From: an uncultured Petrimonas sp.
GTDB taxonomy: Bacteria; Bacteroidota; Bacteroidia; Bacteroidales; Dysgonomonadaceae
Assembly (NCBI GenBank): GCA_934621705.1
Contig: CAKTUP010000014.1
Coordinates: 1-20,539, forward strand
Reading direction: 5' to 3'
Length of the DNA stretch: 20,539 nucleotides
The position numbers and the translations under genes are program-made. Under the pieces are notes generated by a model that did not search any database, had not been told where the DNA came from, and saw only the letters and a list, made by a program, of their open reading frames with translations. Below are positions 7,818-15,800 of the stretch, one piece after another; positions within the stretch are counted from its first letter, which is position 1, and every line of letters begins with the position of its first letter.

Positions 7818-8146
7818 AATTGTTGTTCGACCAAAATATTTCATTTCGGATAGTTGGATTAATTCGGTCGATTTTTCCAGCATCCAAGCAAGTTCAGTTA
7901 GTAGAGCTCGATGGCGCGCGGGATACGAGTATTTGGAATTTTGCCAAAGAAAACGAGTATGCCATCGTAACTTTTGATGCCGATTTCTACGACTTGAGTG
8001 TTATAAAAGGTTTTCCACCTAAAATTATTTGGTTGAGAACCGGAAATGCCACCACACGGGAAATTGCAAATCTAATAATCAGCCGTAAAGAAGTAATTGA
8101 AAACTTTCTGAAAAACGAGGAATTGGCTTGCCTTCAACTATTTTAA
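7814..8146 (+). CDS. DUF5615 PIN-like toxin
   Basis: 110 residues starting MKLLFDQNISFRIV. The acidic residues expected of a PIN-like nuclease are present: Asp6 in LFDQN, Asp37 in GARDTSIW, and Asp55 and Asp57 in TFDADF. WLRTGN near residue 73 is also typical of DUF5615. The predicted activity is RNA cleavage, restrained by the DUF433 partner; this is inferred from the fold and pairing. The gene appears intact. kbl starts only 20 bp after its stop with no terminator between, so read-through into threonine catabolism is possible. Confidence 0.85.
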   Translation: MKLLFDQNISFRIVGLIRSIFPASKQVQLVELDGARDTSIWNFAKENEYAIVTFDADFYDLSVIKGFPPKIIWLRTGNATTREIANLIISRKEVIENFLKNEELACLQLF

Positions 8147-8166
8147 CGAAAAAACTAAATAAAACT

Positions 8167-9357
8167 ATGTACGAAAAAATGCAACAACACCTGCAAACCG
8201 AGCTGAAAGCTATCGAAGAAGCAGGACTTTACAAAAACGAACGAATTATCGTAACGCCGCAAAGTGCGGAAATCAAAGTGAAATCGGGACAGGAAGTGCT
8301 CAACTTTTGTGCCAATAACTACCTAGGTTTATCGGACAACGAGCAGTTGATTGAAGCCGCGAAAACGGCTCTGGATGAGCGCGGCTACGGAATGTCGTCC
8401 GTGCGTTTCATCTGCGGAACGCAAGACCTGCACAAAGAACTGGAAGCGACCATCAGCAAGTTTTTCAAGACGGAAGACACCATTTTGTACGCGGCCTGTT
8501 TCGATGCCAACGGCGGACTTTTCGAGCCATTGTTTACCGATGAAGACGCCATCATTTCCGACGCGCTCAACCACGCGTCCATCATCGACGGCATACGCCT
8601 GTGCAAAGCAAAACGCTATCGCTATGCCAACGCCGATATGGCCGATTTGGAAGCAAAACTGCAGGAAGCACAAGCGCAACGTTTTCGCATCATTGCCACA
8701 GACGGCGTTTTCTCGATGGACGGAAACGTAGCTCCCATCGATAAAATAATGGAACTGGCCGAAAAATACGACGCGCTGGTGATGATCGATGAAAGCCATT
8801 CGGCTGGAGTGGTCGGAAAAACCGGACGGGGCGTTACCGAACAATTCAACTGCCTGGGAAAAGCCGAAATCATTACCGGAACACTCGGTAAAGCGTTTGG
8901 CGGAGCCATTGGCGGTTTCACCACGGGACGCAAAGAAATCATCGATATGTTGCGTCAGCGTTCGCGCCCGTATCTCTTCTCCAACTCCATTCCGCCGTTG
9001 GTGGCAGCTGCCGGGATCAAAGCTTTCGATCTGCTTCAGGAATCGAACGACTTGCAAGACAAATTGCACGAAAACGTAGATTATTTCCTTGCCAAAATGC
9101 TTGAAGCCAACTTCGACATCAAGCCTACTCAATCGGCTATCTGCGCCGTAATGCTTTACGATGCCAAACTTTCGCAGGAATTTGCAGCAGAGCTGCTCGA
9201 TGAAGGAATTTACGTAACCGGATTCTACTTCCCCGTGGTGCCACGCGGCGAAGCACGTATCCGCGTTCAGCTTTCGGCCGGACACAAACGCGAACATTTG
9301 GACAAAGCCATTGCAGCGTTTATAAAAGTAGGAAAAAAATTAAATGTAATAAAATAA
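8167..9357 (+). CDS. kbl: Glycine C-acetyltransferase (2-amino-3-ketobutyrate CoA ligase)
   Basis: 396 residues, close to the 398 of E. coli Kbl. A PLP enzyme of the alpha-oxoamine synthase family: NFCANNYLGLS (46-56), DESHSAGVVG (208-217) and the PLP-binding Lys242 in TGTLGKAFGG. It cleaves 2-amino-3-ketobutyrate with CoA into glycine and acetyl-CoA, the second step of threonine breakdown. The next gene encodes the first step, which supports this over the related BioF, HemA and serine palmitoyltransferase enzymes. The ATG at 8167 is chosen, preceded by the A-rich leader common in this phylum; an upstream in-frame TTG lies inside the toxin gene. Confidence 0.96.
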   Translation: MYEKMQQHLQTELKAIEEAGLYKNERIIVTPQSAEIKVKSGQEVLNFCANNYLGLSDNEQLIEAAKTALDERGYGMSSVRFICGTQDLHKELEATISKFFKTEDTILYAACFDANGGLFEPLFTDEDAIISDALNHASIIDGIRLCKAKRYRYANADMADLEAKLQEAQAQRFRIIATDGVFSMDGNVAPIDKIMELAEKYDALVMIDESHSAGVVGKTGRGVTEQFNCLGKAEIITGTLGKAFGGAIGGFTTGRKEIIDMLRQRSRPYLFSNSIPPLVAAAGIKAFDLLQESNDLQDKLHENVDYFLAKMLEANFDIKPTQSAICAVMLYDAKLSQEFAAELLDEGIYVTGFYFPVVPRGEARIRVQLSAGHKREHLDKAIAAFIKVGKKLNVIK

Positions 9358-9364
9358 CAGCGAA

Positions 9365-9463
9365 GAGCATAAAGCATTGGACATTGAGTAAATACATACA
9401 ACCCTTTGCCCAATGCCCTACGCCCTACGCTAATAACTCATAAATCACAACTCATAACTAACT
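9365..9463 (+). repeat. Degenerate heptamer array forming the kbl-tdh spacer
   Basis: The spacer divides into 7-nt units. The first block (9365-9392) is GAGCATA, AAGCATT, GGACATT, GAGTAAA. After 9 nt the second block starts at 9402: CCCTTTG, CCCAATG, CCCTACG, CCCTACG, CTAATAA, CTCATAA, ATCACAA, CTCATAA, CTAACT, ending against the tdh ATG at 9464. The unit drifts along the block but keeps its period. Confidence 0.7.
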
Positions 9464-10489
9464 ATGAAGGCTTTAGTAAAATTAAGTCCCGAAAAGGGAA
9501 TCTGGATGCAGGACATACCCGTTCCCGAAATTGGTGTAAACGATGTTCTCATCAAAATTAAAAAAACATCCATCTGCGGCACCGATTTGCACATTTATAA
9601 ATGGGACGATTGGGCGCAAAAAACCATAAAAACTCCCATGACCATCGGCCACGAATACGTGGGTGAAATTGCGGATATGGGAAGCGGCGTGAAAAACCTG
9701 AAAATCGGCGACCGCGTTACCGGCGAAGGGCATATCGCTTGCGGGCACTGCCGCAACTGCCGCCGCGGGAAACTGCACGTGTGCGAAAACACCATCGGCG
9801 TGGGCGTAAACCGCGACGGCGCGTTTGCCGAGTACCTGTCGCTTCCGGCCGAAAACGTGGTAAAATTAGACCCGCGCATTCCCGATGAGATCGCTTCTAT
9901 TATGGACCCGTTCGGAAATGCCACGCATACGGCGCTGTCGTTTCCGCTTATCGGTGAAGACGTGCTCATCACCGGCGCCGGACTTATCGGCAGCATGGCA
10001 ACCGCCATTTGTCGTTTTGCTGGCGCCCGATACGTGGTTGTCAGCGATTTGAATGATTACCGACTGGATGTTGCCAAGAAAATGGGCGCAACGCTTACCG
10101 TGAATCCTTCGAAAGGCGAAACCATTAAACAAGCAGTGGAAAAACTTGGTATGCGCGGTTTTGACGTGGGATTGGAAATGTCGGGTTCTCCGGCCGGATT
10201 CCGCGAAATGATCGATAATATGTACAACGGTTCAAAGATATCGCTGCTCGGAATTTTACCGAACAATACTACCGTCGATTGGAACGAAATCATCTTTAAA
10301 GCGCTCACGCTGAAAGGGATTTACGGCCGGGAAATGTGGGAAACCTGGTATCAGATGGAGCAAATGCTCGTATCGGGAGTTGACCTATCGCCTGTAATCA
10401 CGCACCGTTTCTCCATCGATGAATTCCAAAAAGGTTTCGATGTGATGGAAAGCGGACAATGCGGAAAAGTGATTTTGAGTTGGGATTAA
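9464..10489 (+). CDS. tdh: L-threonine 3-dehydrogenase (zinc-dependent)
   Basis: 341 residues, the same length as E. coli Tdh. A medium-chain, zinc-dependent alcohol dehydrogenase family member. Catalytic zinc ligands are Cys38 (SICGTDLH), His63 and Glu64 (IGHEYVG). The structural zinc ligands are Cys93, Cys96, Cys99 and Cys107. The NAD-binding motif is GAGLIG at 171-176. The [11 protein letters not shown] segment is typical of threonine dehydrogenase. It oxidises threonine to 2-amino-3-ketobutyrate, which Kbl then splits. The gap from kbl is 106 bp of heptamer repeat, so the pair may still be one transcript. A palindrome follows the gene. Confidence 0.96.
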   Translation: MKALVKLSPEKGIWMQDIPVPEIGVNDVLIKIKKTSICGTDLHIYKWDDWAQKTIKTPMTIGHEYVGEIADMGSGVKNLKIGDRVTGEGHIACGHCRNCRRGKLHVCENTIGVGVNRDGAFAEYLSLPAENVVKLDPRIPDEIASIMDPFGNATHTALSFPLIGEDVLITGAGLIGSMATAICRFAGARYVVVSDLNDYRLDVAKKMGATLTVNPSKGETIKQAVEKLGMRGFDVGLEMSGSPAGFREMIDNMYNGSKISLLGILPNNTTVDWNEIIFKALTLKGIYGREMWETWYQMEQMLVSGVDLSPVITHRFSIDEFQKGFDVMESGQCGKVILSWD

Positions 10490-10501
10490 GATTTTTATTG
10501 T

Positions 10502-10525
10502 AGAGACGGTGCGAGCACCGTCTCT
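10502..10525. repeat. Perfect palindrome between convergent genes, probable bidirectional terminator or dispersed repeat
   Basis: An 11-bp perfect inverted repeat, AGAGACGGTGC (10502-10512) and GCACCGTCTCT (10515-10525), separated by GA. It lies 12 bp after tdh and 16 bp before the end of the convergent zinc-ribbon gene. There is no long T run. The GTAGAGACG...CGTCTCT pattern resembles dispersed palindromes that I recall from Bacteroidota and cyanobacterial genomes; this has not been checked. Confidence 0.6.
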
Positions 10526-10541
10526 CTGTTTATACCGCCAA

Positions 10542-11636
10542 TTATGGCGAATCTACCGTTGGCTTACTTTCGGTAATGGTAATTATCTGAAAGTTTCTGT
10601 CCAATTCTATATGAACGATGTATCCCGAAACCGTTTTCGTTTGCCCGTTTTCAACAAACGATTTTTGAACGGGAACATTCACCTTGTAATGCTCGATCAA
10701 AGTTTTCTCATACGCTACCGCGTTCATATTCGGTAGAAATTTAATGGTTGGAGCTTGTGTTCTCGCCCCAGAGATAAGCAAGTCTCCAACTATTTTTTCG
10801 CGTTGTCCGCCGTCGGAATTGAAAAACCGGAAAACCGTTGGAGCCAGATAGTTACTCATTTCGTTGGCATTTAAAGCCGATAGCGCCGTAAAAAATCCGT
10901 CAACGGTGATTTTCACACTATCCAAATCGGCCTGCGTAACCGGATACGACTGAAACAGCATTTCGTATCGTTCCTGTGCATCGCCAAAATAATCGCCCGG
11001 AAACTCCCCGCTTTGCGACATAAGCATATAGCTGTTATAGCTTTCGGTCGTGTTATCGTTTAATGTAGCCACCCACGTTAACGAATCCAATCGCTTTTTT
11101 ACCAGCGAATTATACGGACTTTGCGGATACTGTGTTAAAAAATCACGCAATTCGGCAGTGTTTTCCGAAACGTGCAATTTTTTCCAGATTTCGGCTTCGT
11201 TTCCTTTGAGTTTCATCAAATTTTCTTCCGCCAGGTTATAATATTTTCCTTTAGGAAACGACTGCATATAAGTCAAATAACCGTTTACCGTATTCTCTTT
11301 CACGGCCGTATCCCATTGCGACCGGTCTAAATTAGATTTTCTAACTACCTGTCCGTAGTAAAAGAATCCCACAACGAGCAAAATGCCTAATATAAGCAAC
11401 CAAATAAACCAGTTGCGCTTGCTTCGTTGCGGTTTTATGGATACTTGTGCGATTTCGGACGACAAATCTTCGTCTTTATCTTCAAACTCAACTTTGTCAT
11501 CCACAATAATATTCGCACTTTCCTTATCTTCGGGAACATCCACTTCGTATTCCTTTTCGATCTTGTTTTTGCAATCATCGCAAAACAGCGCTTTTTCCGA
11601 TTTATTTTTTCCGCAAAGTGGGCAAAATTGAGACAT
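10542..11636 (-). CDS. Zinc-ribbon, single-TM protein with repeat and NTF2-like C-terminal region
   Basis: 364 residues; function unknown. The N-terminus is a zinc ribbon with Cys5, Cys8, Cys19 and Cys22 (CPLC...CDDC). An acidic linker (30-65), a basic stop-transfer stretch and one TM helix (about 76-97) follow, so the ribbon should be cytosolic and the rest periplasmic. From about 108 to 225 there are three loosely repeated segments built around an N-T-x-x-x-Y/F...YP/FP...A/V...L pattern (ENTVNGYLTYMQSFPKGKYY, ENTAELRDFLTQYPQSPY, DNTTESYNSYMLM). The region after 235 (DGFFTALSALNANEMSNYL) looks NTF2/SnoaL-like. The start at 11636 puts the first CxxC at residue 5; a longer frame upstream would cross the promoter. 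The domain order is visible; the role is not. Confidence 0.75.
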   Translation of the reverse strand: MSQFCPLCGKNKSEKALFCDDCKNKIEKEYEVDVPEDKESANIIVDDKVEFEDKDEDLSSEIAQVSIKPQRSKRNWFIWLLILGILLVVGFFYYGQVVRKSNLDRSQWDTAVKENTVNGYLTYMQSFPKGKYYNLAEENLMKLKGNEAEIWKKLHVSENTAELRDFLTQYPQSPYNSLVKKRLDSLTWVATLNDNTTESYNSYMLMSQSGEFPGDYFGDAQERYEMLFQSYPVTQADLDSVKITVDGFFTALSALNANEMSNYLAPTVFRFFNSDGGQREKIVGDLLISGARTQAPTIKFLPNMNAVAYEKTLIEHYKVNVPVQKSFVENGQTKTVSGYIVHIELDRNFQIITITESKPTVDSP

Positions 11637-11657
11637 AATGGTTGTTTTTAATTCGGA

Positions 11658-11690
11658 CAAAGATAAAAAATGCACGGGAATAACGGCAAA
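11658..11690 (-). promoter_or_regulatory. Promoter of the zinc-ribbon gene
   Basis: On the minus strand TATCTTTG (11665-11658) is a perfect -7 box, and TTTG (11690-11687) lies 21 nt upstream. The ATG at 11636 is 21 nt downstream of the -7 box. It is back-to-back with the GNAT promoter. Confidence 0.6.
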
Positions 11691-11703
11691 AAATCGACTT
11701 GTT

Positions 11704-11734
11704 TTTGCAAAAAGCGATAAAGTTAGTAAATTTG
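11704..11734 (+). promoter_or_regulatory. Promoter of the GNAT gene
   Basis: TTTG at 11704-11707 and TAAATTTG at 11727-11734 (TAnnTTTG) are separated by 19 nt, the consensus Bacteroidota spacing. The ATG follows 23 nt later. This is one of the two best-formed promoters in the window. Confidence 0.7.
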
Positions 11735-11757
11735 AAAGAAAATAAATAGTTTCCCCA

Positions 11758-12258
11758 ATGATTGAGATTATTCTTGCTGACAAAAACAATATCAAAGATA
11801 TTCAAACAGTATCGAATGTGGCCTGGCCAAACGCTTTCAAAGAAATTTTATCGCCCCATCAGATAAAATATATGATGAACTGGATGTACAGCGATGAGTC
11901 GTTGCAGGAGCAAATGTACGTGAAAAATCATCGCTATTTTCTGGCCAAGGAAAACGATAGGTTTCTAGGATATATGTCCATAGAACACAATTGCGAAAAC
12001 AGCGGCAAAACCAAAATCCACAAAATCTACATTTTGCCCGATCAGCAAAAGAAAGGTATCGGAAAACTGCTGCTTTACAGGGCAATTGCAGAAACGAAAA
12101 AACAAAACGATAACGCCATTTATCTAAACGTGAACAAATACAACGAAAACGCTATCGGTTTCTACAAAAAAAACGGCTTTTTTCTGGCGAAAGAAGAAGT
12201 GATCGATATCGGCAACGGTTTTATTATGGATGATTATGTGTTTGAAAAATCAGTATAA
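11758..12258 (+). CDS. GNAT family N-acetyltransferase
   Basis: 166 residues. The GNAT core is visible. Strand beta-4 is KIHKIYILP, followed by the acetyl-CoA pyrophosphate loop QQKKGIGKLL (Q/R-x-x-G-x-G/A). After it comes the conserved C-terminal motif YLNVNKYNENAIGFYKKNGF. It should transfer an acetyl group from acetyl-CoA to an amine, but the substrate cannot be inferred; small molecules, peptides and ribosomal proteins are all known targets of related enzymes. It has its own promoter, divergent from the zinc-ribbon gene, and appears monocistronic. Confidence 0.85.
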   Translation: MIEIILADKNNIKDIQTVSNVAWPNAFKEILSPHQIKYMMNWMYSDESLQEQMYVKNHRYFLAKENDRFLGYMSIEHNCENSGKTKIHKIYILPDQQKKGIGKLLLYRAIAETKKQNDNAIYLNVNKYNENAIGFYKKNGFFLAKEEVIDIGNGFIMDDYVFEKSV

Positions 12259-12345
12259 TTTTCAAGGATTCAAATCCGTAAAAATCATGATATTTCAAGA
12301 TTTCATTCCGCGAATATTCATTTTGTCAACTAAAAGCAACAAAAA

Positions 12346-12714
12346 ATGCCATCATTTATAAGAAAAAGAATTACAAGTTTTCGATATGCCTTTCAGGGTA
12401 TCGCGACACTTTTTCGCGAAACGCCCAACGCGGCTATTCACCTGGTAATGGCTATTTTTGCAATCTTGCTGGGATTATTTTTTCCTATTTCCGCAACGGA
12501 ATGGCTGGCGGTAATTATCGTTATTGGGTTGGTTTTCGCCTTGGAAGCCGTAAACACATCCATCGAAACACTGTCCGATTTTGTGACCAAAGAGCGCAAC
12601 GAGTCGATTAAAAAAGTGAAAGATTTGGCGGCGGCGGGAGTTTTAATGGCCACCATTGCTGCATTGGCGGTAGGAATTTTGATTTTCTTGCCCAAGATTA
12701 TTGAGTTGCTTTAA
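12346..12714 (+). CDS. dgkA: Diacylglycerol kinase family protein (DgkA; possibly undecaprenol kinase)
   Basis: 122 residues, as expected for this small integral-membrane kinase. Three TM helices are predicted (about 32-48, 52-70 and 96-116). The active-site signature is intact: ALEAVNTSIETLSDFV (65-80), with Glu67 and Glu74 as the metal and catalytic acids, then the basic loop and VKDLAAAGVL (91-100). The EAVNTSIE version is the one found in Gram-positive undecaprenol kinases and Bacteroidota homologues, so the lipid substrate may be undecaprenol rather than diacylglycerol. It recycles a lipid for membrane or cell-wall synthesis. No clear TAnnTTTG promoter is seen in the 87-bp upstream gap. 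A nested palindrome begins 11 bp after its stop. Confidence 0.92.
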   Translation: MPSFIRKRITSFRYAFQGIATLFRETPNAAIHLVMAIFAILLGLFFPISATEWLAVIIVIGLVFALEAVNTSIETLSDFVTKERNESIKKVKDLAAAGVLMATIAALAVGILIFLPKIIELL

Positions 12715-12724
12715 TATATTATTA

Positions 12725-12804
12725 GCCACGAATGGCGCTAATTTGCACAAATTTGAAAATTGACTTTGTCAATTTTATTCGTATTAATTTGTGCTATTCG
12801 TGGC
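12725..12804. repeat. 80-bp nested palindrome, REP/MITE-like
   Basis: Three nested inverted-repeat tiers share one centre. The outer arms are GCCACGAAT (12725-12733) and ATTCGTGGC (12796-12804). The middle arms are GCACAAAT (12745-12752) and ATTTGTGC (12787-12794). The inner arms are AAAATTGAC (12756-12764) and GTCAATTTT (12768-12776), around a TTT loop. All arms are perfect. The innermost hairpin plus its Ts could terminate dgkA transcription. Confidence 0.75.
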
Positions 12805-12839
12805 AAAAAGAAAATTTATCGCTAAATCCATAAAGGCGC

Positions 12840-12867
12840 AATGCGGTTTGTAACCGCTTTACGCATT
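12840..12867 (+). promoter_or_regulatory. Hairpin in the nuclease-helicase leader
   Basis: GCGGTT (12843-12848) pairs with AACCGC (12852-12857) around TGT, and AATGCG (12840-12845) can alternatively pair with CGCATT (12862-12867). The structure ends 8 nt before the ATG at 12876, so it could affect ribosome access or be a protein-binding site. No -7 box is evident. Confidence 0.4.
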
Positions 12868-12875
12868 ATCCAAAA

Positions 12876-15800
12876 ATGCTCGATTACAATTTATATTTTA
12901 CTGAAATTCAAGAAATTTCAACCTTTGAATCAAGTTTCAACGATAAACTTTTCGCGCTAAAAAAGCTGCTGGAACGATTATCGAGAGAATCAACATCCGA
13001 TGAATCCATTCAATTCCCTACCCTATTTTCCCGATTGGTATTTTTAGCACAAAAGCATCAACTTCCCAAGCAACTGGAATGGCAGTTACAACATTTGCGC
13101 GTTCGCGCCAAAGAGATCAGAAAAAAAAGAGAAGAGCTAACCGAAACCGAATATCGCAGCCACGAGCGTGCATTTCTCAATTTTCTGCAAACACTTTCAG
13201 GCAAAGAAACCACAACGTCCGAAAACTTCTTTTCAGAACCGTTCTCCCTTTATAACGAAAAAACACTTCGCGTTCAAATCCGGAAAATCGATAAAGAGAG
13301 AGCGGAAATGGAATGTTTGCCGGAAAAACATCCGGGCACAACGGTTATCGTGAAATACAACGTGAAACCCGATAACGATGCGCTAAACAGCTCAGTGGAA
13401 CAGTTTTGGGAAGGCGCGCAACTCAATCTTATTGATTTCTCTATTGACAAAAACGGACATCTGATTCCCAAACTCATCGTTCTGGAACCCGATTACCTGA
13501 TTGATGCGTCGTCCATTGCCGAGTGTTTTCACGATTACTGCGTAACGCCGATGCACTATTTCCGAAACAAGTTCGAAACGCTCGAAAATCGTTCTTATCT
13601 TTTGCTGGGAAATTTGGCAAACTTTTTTCTCGACGAATTGATTTTCGCGCAAAATCCCGACGAAGTCTCTTTCGACGAAACGTTTCTGAAATCCTTCAAA
13701 CAATCGCCTTTCGAATACACAAGTTGTCAGGATATCGCTTCCGATACCGATTTTCGCGATTTCATGCAAAAGGCGCACTCACAGTTCGAGAACATAAAAC
13801 GGGTAATTGTCGAAGACTTTCCGCAACGCGGCATCGACGTGCGAAAATGCACACTCGAACCGTCGTTTTTCAGCGAAAAATATGGTTTTCAGGGAAGGCT
13901 GGACTTGTTGCAAATCAACAAAAACGAATATAAGATCGTAGAGTTGAAATCGGGAAAACTCCCTTTTCCACAATACGATATGGGGAAAATAAACCTGAAT
14001 CACGAAGTGCAAACCGGCGTTTATCGCCTTATGATCGAGAGCGTTTTCAGCGCGCCGTCACGAAAGGTGGAAGCCGCCATTTTGTATTCGTCGGGAAATA
14101 TTTCGGGAACAAACCTGCGCTTTGCGGCCGAGTTTCAACAACTGGAGAAAGAAATCATCAACGTCAGAAATCATATTGTTGCCAACGAACACAAAATAAT
14201 GAATGGCGATAATGTTACCGTGGAGCAACTGTTTTGGGAACTCTATGCCACAACCGGTTTTGCGGAACAAAAAGCCAAGTTTTACACGCAGAAAATCGAA
14301 GATTTCAAATCGGTTTTGCAGCAATGCACACCCACCGAATTGAGCTATTTTTACCGGTATATTCGGTTTATTTCAAGAGAGTTGTATTTGCAAAAAATCG
14401 GCGACGTTGAGTACGAATCACCCACGGGCGTGGCTTCGTTGTGGAACAGTGACTTTGCCGAGCGCGCCGAAGCGCTGGACGTTTTGTTTGATTTGTCGAT
14501 TGAATCGATCGACGACTCGGGCAATGATATGAAAATTATTTTTCGCAGAAATCATGCAGAAAACGATATCGTGAACTTCCGCGAAGGCGAAATCTGCATC
14601 GTTTATCCACGTCAGAACGAACAAGATACCGTGCTCAACCGCCAAATCCTGAAAGGAAACATAGCGGCCATTTCCCGCGAGTTTATCGAAATTCGTTTCC
14701 GAAACAAGCAGCGAAACCGCACGTTTTTCAACGAAAACAGCCGATGGGCGGTTGAACACGACACGCTGGACACTTCGTATAACAGCATGTATAAAAGCTT
14801 ATTCGCTTTTCTGAATGCACCGAAACAGCAACGCGATTTGTTGTTGGGAATTACGGAACCAAGAGCCGGAAAGAATACGCCAAAGCACAACGATTATCCC
14901 GAAAATATCATCCAAAAAGCAATGGCTGCCGATGATTATTTTCTGATTATCGGCCCGCCCGGAACGGGCAAAACGTCCATTTTCGCCCGGCGATTAATCG
15001 AAGAATTTCATGCAAAACCCAATACCAATATATTGGTTTTGGCTTACACCAATCGTGCAGTGGACGAACTTTGCGAAGCAATAAACGCCGCCTTTGGAAG
15101 AGATAACAACAAGTTCATCCGGGTGGGAACGGAACTTTCGTGCGCCGAAGAGTTTCGCCCACGGTTGTTGCAAAACATTTCGGCAAAAGCTAAAAGTCGC
15201 GAAGCGTTGCGCCGGGAAATCGAAAGCACGCGCATTTTTGTTTCCACATTGGCATCGATAACCGGAAAATTGGAACTTTTCGACTTAAAGAAATTCGATA
15301 TCGCCATTATCGACGAAGCGTCGCAAATTCTGGAACCTCAAATCATCGGTTTATTGCCCCATTTCGAGAAATTTATTATGATTGGCGACCACAATCAGCT
15401 GCCCGCCATTGTTTTACAGAAAAACACAGCATCGATAATTCATGAACCCGAATTGATGGAAATCGGTATAACCAACTGTGCCCATTCGCTTTTTGAGCGA
15501 TTGCTGCGCAACTGCGTCAAAAACAATTGGGCGCACGCTTACGCGCAACTCACCATTCAGGGCAGGATGCACGAGCAAATTGCCGCCTTTCCTTCGGAAT
15601 ATTTTTATCCGCAAAACCTGCTGCCCGCGCAGAAATGGCAATCCAAACCATGGGAATCATCGTTTCCCGAAACGGATAATATATTTTTACAAAATGTGTC
15701 AAAAAACAGGGTCACATTTTTCTCAACCGAACAATTGGATTCACAAAACATTTCATCGAAAACAAACGATAATGAAGCAAATATCGTTGTCGAAATCGTA

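Noticed and set aside
8329..9297. Long open frame (322 codons) on the minus strand opposite kbl
   Set aside because: It lies wholly within kbl, whose motifs and length are fully accounted for; the translation is rich in His, Phe, Arg and Val without any recognisable domain, as expected of an antisense shadow.
12259..12345. Promoter or terminator in the gap between the GNAT gene and dgkA
   Set aside because: Only a 4-bp hairpin and an imperfect TATTCATTTTG stretch are seen; neither meets the pattern used elsewhere.
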